From: Fremontodendron californicum
Taxonomy: Eukaryota > Streptophyta > Magnoliopsida > Malvales > Malvaceae
Assembly: GCA_030761205.1 (NCBI GenBank)
Contig: JAULJL010000047.1
Span: 69,501 to 133,500, forward strand
Length of the DNA stretch: 64,000 bases
Direction: 5' to 3'
Shown here: piece by piece, positions 12,931 through 26,522 of the stretch
Layout: the number at the start of each line of letters is the position of its first letter
How positions within the stretch are numbered: the first letter of the stretch is position 1
Made by a program: the position numbers and the translations under genes
The notes under the pieces: generated by a model
What the model was told of the DNA's origin: nothing
Database searches by the model: none
What the model saw: only the letters and a program-made list of their open reading frames with translations

Positions 12931-14351
12931 TGCTAGTTTCATTATTCCATTCGGCCACCCTTGAATTTTTGCATTTTATGTGCATTCTTGCCATGTTAGT
13001 TGATAGGTTAGCATTTGCATGATATTTGGTTGAGTTTTTTGGTTTAAGCATGCTTTGTGTTTGTCAAAATGCCATGCATATTTTAGTTATTAGGTTTCGT
13101 TCATTTGCCATGCATGTTCATGCATTTTAGGTCTAGGTTGCATTAAATGCCATGCAAGTTCATTTAGGTCTAGGTCACTTTATGAATGCCATGCATTTTT
13201 TCATGACATTTAGGTTTAAATCCATGCATTTCATGCATTATGTTTGCTGTATTTTTTCATGCATTTCATGTTCATGCCACTTGAATAATGACTTTGACCA
13301 ATTAATGGTTCAAAGTCATGCTCTCTTGAGCACACTTGTGGAAAATTAAGTTTTGTCAAATTGATTATTCTACCTTTGTGATTTTTTTTTACTTATTCAA
13401 TTTTTATCTAACTTTCAAAAAGTCCTAGCTACTGTTTGTGAGTCATTTTGTGAGTCTAAAATATTTTTACTTTGATTTTTAAATGATTTTATCAAAGGCA
13501 AAAATGTGTTTTGACAAAACAGTTTTTTCACCCAGTACTCGTACATTTCCGATTTTTCTGGGAATTCATATTTAATCAGAAACTACATTCCCGTGTAGTT
13601 TTACATGTCCTGAGTCTCCAGTATTTTTTTTCAGAATTTTTTGAAGTTTTAAAAATAGGGTAAAAAATCGTTGTTTAAAACTGGACAGTGGAGTCATAAT
13701 TGAATTTAAAGAAAAATCATTTTTCTGTTTTGGTTAAGTTACTTAGAGTGGGCTGATTAGGAGGGTTAGCTACTGACTTAGGGTAGTTTCTAAGCCTTTT
13801 AAAACTCTAAAAATGGTTTTTCAAGTCTCGGGTTAAGGGTAGTCAAGTCCGGATTTTTAAACTTAGGAAATTAGAGCCATTTAAAAAAGATTTAGCCTAG
13901 TTTTTATTTTTAATTCAAGCTTTTCAAAATTGTTTTCAAACAATTACAAATTATTTTGGTTTTAGAATATTTAATTTGACATATTTGCCTAAGGTAGCCG
14001 GATATTTTTTTAGATATACGGATTTCCTTAATTAAAGGAAAACATACATTTCATGCATTGCATTTTCCATATTCATGCATTTTATATAATATGTGATTCT
14101 TGCTATAATAATTCCTATGATATTGTTATTATTTTGATTTATATTTTTTTTGATGATATATGGTTTATTATATGGTTTTGAATATTTCATGATATCCTAT
14201 GCTTTTATTTAGTTATTTTCATATTTAGCATATACTATGTTCATGCATTATTATTTTTATTTTTATGCATATTATATGATAGCATTATTCTATATTTCAT
14301 GTCATTTAAATTATATGCCATATCATTCATATTTGCCATGTCATTTAAATT

Positions 14352-14640
14352 ATTTCATTTCATATAGAATATATTATGTTACTTAGGTCATTTCATTTCA
14401 TGTAGAATATATTATGTTATTTAAATTATTTCATTTCATATAGAATATATTATGTTACTTAGGTCATTTCATTTCATTTAGAACATATCATATGACTTAG
14501 GATATTTCATTTCATTTAGGATATATTATGTCATTTAGGATATTTCATTTCATTTAGAATATATCATGTGACTTAGGATATTTCATTTCATTTAGAATAT
14601 AACTTAGAATTTTTTATTTCATTTAGAATATACTAAGACA
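14352..14640 (+). repeat. 38-bp tandem array in the LTR
   Basis: ATTTCATTTCATATAGAATA starts at 14352 and its variants at 14390 and 14428, a spacing of 38 bp, continuing with drift to about 14640. Equivalent arrays sit at about 25450-25690 and 39715-39955. Confidence 0.8.
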
Positions 14641-15435
14641 TTTAAATTATATCATATCATTTAGATTGCATTATATTATTTAGATTTTGCTATGTCATTT
14701 TATTTATGTCATGCATATACATATTCATATCTTTTAAAATGTTTTCAAAAGGATAATGATTTTTCAATAAAAAAATAAAGATATTCCCGAGTTAAAATAA
14801 TTCATGCGTTCTCTACCGGGTTTGCTGGAGGGAATATCATCAATTATCATTAATAAAGGAATATCTTTCTTTCAAAAAAAGAGAATGATTCGGAAAGTTT
14901 TCCAAAACTAATAAAAATTTCTATATTTTGCCACGTTTGTTGGGGAATATAGGAAAATTTTGAATTTATAAATTTCGGATCATTTTCAATTAAAAATGGA
15001 ATTATTTTTCTTTAAATTGGGAATTAAATTGAAATACTAAATTTAAAACCAACTTTTTTTACCGAGATTTAAGATAACACACGATTAATAAGGTACCGAT
15101 TTATACGGGCGTTGTGAGGGTGCTAATCCTTCCCCGCACGTAACCGACTCCCGAACCCGCTTCTTTGATTTCTCTGGTTTATAACACAGACTTGAAATTG
15201 GTTTTAAAAATGTTTTAATTAATTTTAAAATGTTTTATAAAACCGGTTTTAATAGGTGGCCGATCACACCTAGCTAAAAAAGATTGGTGGCGAGTCCATG
15301 TCTTTTTCAAGGTCATTTTCAAAACCTTCATTTTTTTAGAGGAATTAAGTCGACTTTTCCTCGGTTTTTTTAAATGTCACGCTTAACGAATAATAAAGTC
15401 TTGCGATGAGACTCGTTATTTTGTAGGTTGCGACA

Positions 15436-15775
15436 ATATCTATGTAATTCTAATGTTCTAAGTAATTGTAATATATTTATGTATACATAGATATATATGT
15501 AATTGTAATATATCTATGTAATTGTAATGTATCTATGTAGTATATTACAATTACATATATATTACGTAGATATATTACAATTACATGGATATATTACAAT
15601 TATATCTATGCAATTGTAATATATCTATGAAACTGTAATATATCTATGTAATTGTAATATATTTATGTATGCATAGATATATACTATAATTACATAAATA
15701 TATTATAATTACATAGGTATCTTACAATTACTTAAAACATCATAATTACAAAGATATATCCAGTAATATCAAAAG
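15436..15775. repeat. Short 19-bp satellite stretch
   Basis: Degenerate satellite monomers of both orientations run between the solo LTR and the unrelated AT-rich island. Confidence 0.85.
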
Positions 15776-16455
15776 AATATATTGAAATAGAAAACTTCAC
15801 AGCTACTATATGCGAATTATAAGGAGTATATTTCTAAAACCTATATTCCACCTTTGAAGAAATCTTTCTTCTTCTGAAAACACCTTCAAATACAATATCA
15901 CTTCCCTTACCATTATAATCTAACTTGTTCTTTAAAAGGAAAAGCTTTAGGCAAAAATATATAGAAAAGATGGGATTCATTAAAATATATAGAATATTAT
16001 TATTATTAAATTTTTTATATTAAAATATAAATATAATTTTAAATAAGTGTAAACAAAAAAGTTACCTATTATTCTCTTTTATATATAGATTGCATGGCAC
16101 AGCAAGGTTTTTTTTATTACAATCATTTCCTAATTTTTTCTTTAAAATTACCTATATCTTAAACAGTTAAACATTAACAAAGCATGATTCTTTTTTCTCT
16201 AATCATTAAGTCCATTGCAATGTTAAGAAGGCAATGGTTATTCCATTTTTTAGTATGTTTGGTAGGTTAATATGAATGTAGGAATGGAAAAGAAAAATAG
16301 CTCATTGATAATAATACCCTTTACTGTAAAATTAATAATATATTATTTACTTAATTTATTTTATTAATATTATTTTACATAAATTTAGCTTATTAACATT
16401 ATTTACTCAAATTTTGTTATATCAAAATTATTATTTTATAAATTAATAAAATATT
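15776..16455. other. AT-rich non-satellite island, unidentified
   Basis: About 680 bp of AT-rich sequence without the 19-bp monomer and without a usable open frame. A TTTGGTAGGTTAATATGAATG segment followed by GGAATGGAAAAG lies near 16259-16292. No terminal repeats or coding match recognised. It could be ancestral single-copy DNA or a degraded transposon. Confidence 0.5.
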
Positions 16456-19400
16456 TATATCTACGTAATTGTAATATATCTATGTAATATGTCTACGTAA
16501 TTGTAATATTTATCTATGTAATTTTAATATATCTATGTAATTGAAAAACATCTATGTAATTGTAATATCTATGTAATATATCTATGTAATTGTAATGTAT
16601 CTATGTAATTGTAATATGTCTACGTAGTTGTAATATATTTATGTAATTATATCTATGAAAATGTAATATAGCTATGTAATTGTAATATATCTATGTAATA
16701 GTAATATATATATATAATTGTAATTGTAATATATATTTATGTAATATATCTATGTAATTGTAATATATTTATATAATTGTAATATATCTACGTAATTGTA
16801 ATATATCTATGTAATTCTAATATCTATGTAACTGTAATATATTTATGTAATGTATCTATGTAATATATCTATGTAATTGTAATATATCTATGTAACTGTA
16901 GTATATCTATGTAATTGTAATATATATATATGTAATTGTAATATATTTATGTAATTATAATATATTACAATTACATAGATATATTACATGGATATATTAT
17001 AATTACATAGATATATTATTACAATTACATAGATGTATTACAATTACATAGATATATTATTACAATTACATAGATATATTACAATTACATAGATACATTA
17101 CAATTACATAGATGTATTACAATTACATAGATATATTACAATTACATAGATGTATTACAATTACATAGATATATTATTACAATTACATAGATATATTACA
17201 AATACATAGATACATAGATATATTACAATTACATACATATATTACATAAATATATTACAATTACATAGATATATTACAATTACATAGATATATATTACAA
17301 TTACATAATTACAATTACATAAATATATCTATGTAATTGTAATATACTTATGTAATTGTAATATATTATCTATGTAATTATATCTATGTAATTGTAACAT
17401 CTATGTAATTGTAATATTGTTATTGTAATATATCTATGTAATTGTAATATATATATGTAATTGTAATATATCTATGTATAATATATCTATGTAATTGTAA
17501 CTGTAATATATTTATGTAATTGTAATATATCTATGTAATTGTAATATATCTATGTAATATATATTACAATTACATAGTTACATTAGAATTACATAGATAA
17601 ATTGGATATATATATATATTACAATTACATAAATATATTACAATTACATAGATATATTACATTAACACAATTACATAGATATAATACAATTACATAGATA
17701 TATTATAATTACATATATATATATATTATTACAAATACATAAATATATTACAATAACATAGATATATTACATATATACATAAATATATTACATAGATATA
17801 TTACAATTATATATATTATAATTACATAAATAATTTACAATTACATAGATATATTACAATTACATATATTATTACAATTACATAGACGTATTACAATTAC
17901 ATAGATATATTACAATTACATTGATATATTACAATTACATAGATATATATATTACAATTACATAGATATTACAATTACATATATATATATATATATATAT
18001 ATATTACAATTACATAGATATATTACATAGATATATTACAATTACAAAAATATATTACAATTACATAGATATATTAGAATTAATTAAAACATTAGAATTA
18101 CATAGATATATTACAGTAACTGTAATTGTAGTATATCTATGTAATGTATCTAATTATAATAAATATATCTTTGTAATTGTAATACATCTATGTAATATAT
18201 GTAATATATCTATATAATTGTAATATATCTATGTAATATATATTACAATTACATAGATATACAATTACGTAGAAATGTAGTTGTAATATATCTATGTAAT
18301 TGTAATACATTTATGTAATATATATTACAATTACATAGATATGCTACATAAATATATTACAATTACATAGATATATTACAATTACATAGATATACTACAG
18401 TTACATAGATATATTACAATTACATAGATATATTACAATGTATTACACAAATATATTACAATTACCTAAATATATTACAATTACATTGATATATTACAGT
18501 TACATAAATATATTACAATTACATAGATATATTACAATTAAACAAATATATTACAATTACACAAATATATCTATTAAATATATCTATGTAATTGTAGTTA
18601 TCTATATCTATGTAATTGCAATATATTTATGTAATAGTAATGTAATATATTAATGTAATTGTAAAATATATATGTAATTGTAATATATCTATGTAATTGT
18701 AATTATGTGATTGTAATATATGTAATATATCTATGTAATTATATATCTATGTAATTGTAAATAGATTTATGTAATTGTAATATATCTATGTAATATACAT
18801 CTATGTAATATATATTGTAATTCTAATATATCTATGTAATATATTATCTATTTAGTTTTAATAGATCTATGTAATTATATTACAATTACATAGATATATT
18901 ACAATTACATAGATATATTACATAGATATATATTTATTACATAGATACATTACAATTACATATATATATATATAGATAATATATTACACTAATACATCTA
19001 TGTAATTGTAATATATCTAATGTAATTGTAATAATATATCTATGTAATTGTAATATATCTATGTAATATATATTTATGTAATTGTAATATATTTAATATC
19101 TAATGTTTACAATTACATAGATATATTACAATTATATAGATAATATATTACATAGATATATTACAATTACATAAATATATTTACAACTACATAGATATCT
19201 AATTACATAGATATATTACAAATATTACAATCACATAATTATAATTACATAAATATATTACAATTACATAAATATATTTACAATTACATAGATATAAATA
19301 TTACAATTACATAAATGTATTACAACATAGTACAGTTACATAAATATATTTATTACAAAGATATACTATTACAATTTGATCTACATTAACACTATTAAAA

Positions 19401-22353
19401 TATTACAATTACATAGATATATTACATAGATACATTACAATAACATAGATATATTATAATTACATAGATATATTACTATTACATAGATATATTACAATTA
19501 CATAGATATATATCTAATGTGTAATTATAATATATTACAATTCCATAGATATATTAAAACTACATAGATATATAATAATTACATAGATAAATATATTACA
19601 TAGATATATTATAATTACAAAAATATATTACAATTACATAAATATATTATAATTACATAAATATATAGATATATTACATATATACATAAATATATTACAT
19701 AGATACATTACAATTATATATATATTATAATTACATAAATATATTACAATTACATAGATATGTTACAATTATATATATTATTACAATTACATAAATATAT
19801 TACAATTACATAGACGTATTACACTTACATAGATATATTACAATTACATAGATATATATATATTACAATTACATATATATATATATATATTACAATTACA
19901 TAGATATATTACAATTACAAAAATATATTACAATTACATAGATATATTAGAATTACTTAAAACATTAGAATTACATAGATATATTACAGTAATTGTAATT
20001 GTAGTATATCTATGTAATGTATCTAATTGTAATAAATATATTTATGTAATTGTAATACATCTATGTAATATATGTAGTATATCTATGTAATTGTAATATA
20101 TCTATGTAATAGTAATATATCTATGTAATTGTAATATATCTATGTAATATATATATTACAATTACATAGATATACAATTACGTAGATATGTAGTTGTAAT
20201 ATATCTATGTAATTGTAATATATTTATGTAATATATATTACAATTACATAGATATGCTACATAAATATATTACAATTATATAGATATATTACAATTAAAT
20301 AGATATATTACAATTACATAGATATACTACAGTTACATAGATATATTACAATTACATAGATATATTACAATGTATTACACAAATATATTACAATTACTTA
20401 AATATATTACAATTACATAGATATATTACAGTTACATAAATATATTACAATTACATAGATATATTCAATTACACAAATATATTACAATTACACAAATATA
20501 TCTAGTAAATATATCTATGTAATTGTAATTGTAGTTATCTATATCTATGTAATTGTAATATATTTATGTAATAGTAATGTAATATATTAATGTAATTGTA
20601 AAATATATATGTAATTGTAATATATCTATGTAATTGTAATTATGTGATTGTAATATATGTAATATATCTATGTAATTAGATATCTATGTAATTGTAAATA
20701 TATTTATGTAATTGTAATATATCTATGTAGCTTTAATATATCTATGTAATTATATTACAATTACATAGATATATTACATAGATATATATTTATTACATAG
20801 ATACATTACAATTACATATATATATATAGATAATATATTACACTAATACATCTATGTAATTGTAATATATCTAATGTAACTCTAGTAATATAAAATTGTA
20901 ATAATATATCTATGTAATTGTAATATATCTATGTAATATATATTTATGTAATTGTAATATATGTAATATCTAATGTTTACAATTACATAGATATATTACA
21001 ATTATATAGATAATATATTACATAGATATATTGCAATTACATAAATATATTTACAACTACATAGATATCTAATTACATAGATATATTACATATGTTACAA
21101 TCACATAATTACAATTAGATAGATATATTACAATTACATATATATATATATATTACAATTACATATATATATTACAGTTACATAAATATATTTACAATTA
21201 CATAGATATAAATATTACAAGTACATAAATGTATTACAACATAGTACAGTTACATAAATATATTTATTACAAAGATATACTATTACAATTTGATCTACAT
21301 TAACACTATTAAATATATTACAATTACATAGATATATTACAATCACATAGATATATTACTATTACATAGATATATTACAATTACATAGATATATATCTAA
21401 TGTGTAATTATAATATATTACAATTCCATAGATATATAAAAACTACATAGATATATAATAATTACATAGATAAATATATTACATAGATATATTATAATTA
21501 CAAAAATATATTACAATTACATAGATATATTACAATACACAAATATATTACAATTACATAGATATATTACAATACACAAATATATTACAATTACATAGAT
21601 ATATTACATTAACACTATTACATAGATATAATACAATTACATAGATATATTACATAAATATATTACATAGATATATTATATTATAATATATTACATACAT
21701 ATATTACATAGATATATTGGATATATTACATAGATATACTACAGTTACATAGATATATTACAATTACATAGATATATTACATAGATACATTACAATTACA
21801 TAGATATATATTACATAGATAATTGTAATATATCTATGTAATTGTAATACATCTATGTAATATATGTAATATATCTATGTAACTGTAATATATCTATGTA
21901 ATTGTAACATAGATATATACTACAATTACATAGACATTACAATTACATAGATATAATTGGATATATCTATGTAGTTGTAATATCTGTGTAATATATCTAT
22001 TTAATTGTAATATATATGTAATTGTAATATATATCTATGTAATATATTATCTATGTAATTGTAATATATATTTGTGTAATTGTATAATTATAATAGTATA
22101 TCTATGTAATTGTAATATATATATATATATATGTAATTGTAATATATTTATGTAATTATAATATATCTATGTATCTATGCAATTGTAATATATATTACAT
22201 AAATATATTACAGTTACATAGATATATTACAATTACATAGATATAATACAATTACATAGATATATTACATTTATATAGATACATTGGATATACATATTAC
22301 AATTACATGGATATAATTGTAATACATAGATACAATTGCATAGATACATAGAT
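16456..22353. repeat. 19-bp satellite block, 5.9 kb
   Basis: Dense monomers occur in both orientations, with long (AT)n runs near 17980-18003. A ~1.9-kb tandem duplication occupies 17770 to about 21530. The last ~630 bp (from about 21722) repeats the block at 8195-8897. The short tyrosine- and isoleucine-rich open frames here are not genes. Confidence 0.95.
17770..21530. repeat. Tandem duplication of ~1.9 kb within the satellite
   Basis: CATATATACATAAATATATT at 17770 recurs at 19678 (offset 1908). Shared irregular landmarks follow in order: AAAACATTAGAATTACATAG (18086 and 19959), TTGATCTACATTAACACTATT (19376 and 21290), and an ATTCCATAGATAT variant (near 19550 and 21425). The second copy follows the first directly. 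Confidence 0.85.
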
Positions 22354-25300
22354 ATTGGCGAAAGAAAATCTTGATTCGGAGTTCGTTTGCAAAATGGCCA
22401 AATCCCGGGCCTCCTATGTTGTAATTCAAGCCGATAAATCCCGAAAAAATACCAAATGAGCTCCAAAAATTATGAAAACTTCCAGATCACACTTTTTAAT
22501 TATTTTGAAGAGATTGGTGAAGAAAAATCTTGATTTGGAGCTCGTTTAAAAAATGGTAAAATATAGGGGCATAAAAGGGCATTTTTGGAAAAAAATCCAA
22601 ATAAATAGCAAACGGACTCGGATAATTTTGAAAACTTCCAGAACTCAATATTTTATTATTTTGGAAGTATTAAAAAAATAAAATTTGAATTTGGAGTCTG
22701 TTTGATATTTATTTGCATCCGGGGGCAAAACGGTCATTTCACCCTAGCAACCAAAAAGGGCTTCTTTGGGCCTTTCAAAAAATCAGAGTTGGGCTGGAAA
22801 AGAGAAGTTCTGGCCTGCCCAGGCCCAAAGGAAGGAGGAAGCTTCTGACTTTTCAATAAAATGGCTAAAAATCAAGAGTTAGTTAGAGATTCTCTTTGAT
22901 CAAGCCATGGTGATTAAGCCACATAGGCCAAGAGAGATGTCAATATTATTGTTGAACAGCTGTAATTTGAGAGAGCTGAGATGCTAATCTAAAGGTGGTA
23001 ATTTCATGATTTTTCACCTTGAATTATTAGCCATTTGATGGAAAATTGGTTACAAGAAAAATGACAACATCCTTGGGCAATATGAGGGGGTTTCGGCCAG
23101 CACTTGGAGGGGGTCAGAATTTGCAATTTTCATCTTCATTTTGCTGAGTTCTTTGAGTTTTTACTTGTTTTTTCTCTCCTTGGTTGAAAGCAAAAAAGAA
23201 AAGTTTAGAAAAGAAAGGAAAGTTTGAAGAGATAAAGCTTGAAATATAGCTTCTTGAGGTTGCTCTTGAGCACCAACTCTTGCACTTTCTTGATTTCCAT
23301 TCTTGTTTTTGCTATTTTGATTACTATTTGGTGAGTTTCCTTCTTAAATAAATGTTTTTTTTATTATTCTTCTTAAGTTCTTTCTTTATCTCTTTCTTGA
23401 ATATATTTTTTTACAATTTTTTTTTACAATTTCTCACCATGGCCGAATGGCCTACATTCTTTATTTAAGTTGCTGTTTTGTTTATTTTATCATGTTGTTT
23501 ATGTTATTTTCTTTGATCTTGATGTTTTAAGTGTTGTTCTACTTCATATACTTGAGTTATTTTTAATTTGGTTGCTTTGTTTGTTGCCATTTATGTTTTA
23601 AATATCATGTTTTTGCATTTTTAATTTTCTGTTTTCATAATTTTTTAATTTGTTGGTGTTTTAGATTTAGTATATCAAGTGTTTGTGAAAATTCTTGTGT
23701 GGAGTTTGCACGATTTGAGTTTTATATTTTAGTTGAGCATGTTAGTATATCAAGTGTTTGTGAAAATGCTTGTTTGGTTTTAGTATTTCTACTTTGTGTT
23801 TGCATGTTTTGAATGTTATATTTTAGTTGAGCATGTTAGTATATCAAGTGTTTGTAAAAATGCCATGCTTGGAGCTTGAGGCCATTTTGCTACTCCATGT
23901 GTTTTGCATTGTGTGTTGCATTTTTGCCATGTTAGTTGGTAGGTTTTTGCATTTGCATGACATTTGATTTAGTTTTGCATGTTAGTATACCAAGTGTTTG
24001 TGAAAATGCCATGTTTGCTAGTTACATAGGCTATTCGGCCACTCTTTGAATTTTTGCATTGTATGTGCATTCTTGCCATGTTAGTTGATAGGTTAGCATT
24101 TGCATGATATTTGTTTGAGTTCTTGGTTTAAGCATGCTTTGTGTTTGTGAAAATGCCATGCATATTTTAGTTATTAAGTTTGGTTTATTTGTCATGCATG
24201 TTCATGCAATTTAGGTCTAGGTTGTAATAAATGCCATGCAAATTCATTTAGGTCTAAGTCACTATATTGAAGTCATGCATTTTTTCATGACATTTAGGTT
24301 TAAACTCATGCATTTCATGCACTATGTTTGCTGTATTGTTTCATGCATTTCATATTCATGCCACTTGAATAATGACTTAGGCCAATTAATGGTTCAAAGT
24401 CATGCTCTCTTGAGCACACTTGTGGAAAATTAAAGTTTGTCAAATTGATTATTCTACCTTTGTAATTTTTTTTTACTTAGCCAATTTTTATCTAACATTC
24501 AAAAAGTCCTAGCTACTGTTTGTAAGTCATTTTATGAATTTCAAATATTTTTACTTTGATTTTTAAATGATTTTATCAAAGGCAAAAAATGTGTTTTGGC
24601 AAAGCAGTTTTTTCACCCAGTACTCGTACATCTCCGATTTTTCTGGGAATTCATCTTTAATCAGAAAATTAAGCCGATTTTTTCCCGTGTAGTTTTACAT
24701 GTCTTGAGTCTCCAATATTTTGTTTCAGAAGTTTTTGAATTTTTACAAATAGGGTAAAAAATCGTGGCTTAAAACTGGACAATGGAGTCATAATTGAATT
24801 TAAAGAAAAATCATTTTTCTGTTTTGGTTAAGTTACTTAGAGTGGGCTGATTAGGAGGGTTAGCTACTGACTTAGGGTAGTTTCTAAGCCTTTTTAAACT
24901 CTAAAAATGGTTTTTCAAGTCTCGGGTTTAGGGTAGTGAAGTCCGGATTTTTAAACTTGGAAAATTAGAGCCATTTTAAAGAAATTAGCCAGTTTTTATT
25001 TTTAATTCAAGCTTTTCAAAATTGTTTTCAAACAATCAGAAAATATTTTGGTTTTAGAATATTTAATTTGACATATTTGCCTAAGGTAGCCGGATATTTT
25101 TTTAGATATACGGATTTCCTTAATTAAAGGAAAACATACATTTCATGCATTGCATTTTCCATATTCATGCATTTTATATAATATGTGATTCTTGCTATGA
25201 TAATTTATATGATATTGTTATGATTTTGAGTTATGTTATATTGTTTATTATATGATTTGGAATATTTCATGATATCCTATGCTTTTTATTTAGTTATTTG

Positions 25301-26501
25301 TTTTGTCATATTATTTAGCATATACTATGTTCATGCATTATTATTTTCATTTTTATTTTCATGCATATTATATGATAGCATTATTTCATATTCCATCTTA
25401 TTTAATTTATATGCCATATCATTCATGTTTGCCATGTCATTTAAATTATTTCATTTCATATAGAATATGTTATGTTACGTAGGTTATTTTATTTCATTTA
25501 GAAAATATCATGTTACTTAGGTTATTTCATTTCATATAGAATATGTTATGTTACTTAGGTTATTTTATTTCATTTAGAATATATCATATGACTTAGGATA
25601 TTGCATCTCATATAGAATATACTATGTTACCTAGGTCATTTCATTTTATTTATAATATGTCATGTAACTTAGGATATTTCATTTCATTTAGAATATGCTA
25701 AGGCATTTACATTATATCATATCATTTAGGAAGCATTATATTATTTAGATTTTGCTATGTCATTTTATTTATGTCATGCATATACATATTCATATCTATT
25801 AAAATGTTTTCAAAAGGATAATGATTTTTCAATAAAAAATAAAGATATTCCCGAGTTGAAATAATTCATGAGTTCTCTATCGGGTTCGCTGGAGGGAATA
25901 TCATCAATTATCATTAATAAAGGAATATCTTTCTTTCAAAAAAAAAAGAGAATGATTCGGAAAGTTTTCCAAAACTAATAAATTTTTTTATATTTTGCCA
26001 CGTTTGTTGGGGAATATAGGAAAATTTTGAATTTATAAATTCTGAATCATTTTTGATTAAAAATGAAATATTTTTCTTTAAATTGGGAATTAACTTGAAG
26101 TACTAAATTTAAAATCGATTTCTTTTACCGAGACTTGAGATAACACACGATTAATAAGGTACCGTTTTATACGGGCGTTGTGGGGGTGCTAATCCTTCCC
26201 CGCACGTAACCGAGTCCCGAACCCGTTTCTTTGATTTCTCTGGTTTAAACGCAGACTTGAAATTGGTTTTAAAAATATTTTAATTAATTTTTAAAATATT
26301 TTATAAAACCGGTTTTAATAGGTGGCCGATCACACCTAGCTAAAAAAGATTGGTGGCGACTCCATGTCTTTTTCAAGGTCATTTTCAAAACCTTCATTTT
26401 TTAGAGGAATTAAGTCGACTTTTTCTCGATTTTTTTTAAATGTCACGCTTAACGAATAATAAAGTCTTGCGAAGAGACTCGTTATTTTTTAGGTTGCGAC
26501 A
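22354..26501 (+). repeat. 5' LTR, truncated at its 5' end
   Basis: It is collinear with 36600-40755 and ends TTGCGACA followed by the primer site. It begins inside the ~158-bp array, directly joined to satellite. The same satellite block at 8195-8897 continues past this point, so the junction is a true breakpoint with about 2 bp of overlap. In one ~240-bp stretch near the 3' end I count four differences from the 3' LTR, all transitions. The missing part is the outer U3. Confidence 0.85.
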
Positions 26502-26504
26502 GCT

Positions 26505-26522
26505 TGGCGACTGAACTGGGGA
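26505..26522 (+). other. Primer binding site (tRNA-primed minus-strand start)
   Basis: TGGCGACTGAACTGGGGA begins three bases after the LTR end. TGGCGACT...TGGGGA is the form I know from Ogre/Tat elements, where an arginine tRNA has been proposed as primer. The tRNA assignment is from memory; the position supports the role. Confidence 0.7.

Larger units (their letters stand above)
10391..15435 (+). repeat. Solo LTR of the Ogre/Tat-like family, about 5.0 kb
   Basis: It is collinear with the LTR at 35531-40755 from TCTAGACACC (the other copy reads TGTAGACACC) to GGTTGCGACA. No primer site or internal region follows; satellite abuts both ends. ATATC occurs directly outside both ends (10386-10390 and 15436-15440), which fits a 5-bp target duplication, though the flanking satellite is rich in that word. 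Relative to 35531 it lacks about 20-25 bp shortly after its start and is more diverged than the two LTRs of the complete element are from each other. It carries three internal tandem arrays. Short open frames inside are artefacts of the repeats. Confidence 0.85.

Noticed and set aside
18438..18653. Tyr/Ile-rich open frames in satellite (also 22233-22466, 42447-42656, 61577-61888)
   Set aside because: Low-complexity translation of 19-bp monomers with no start context or domain.
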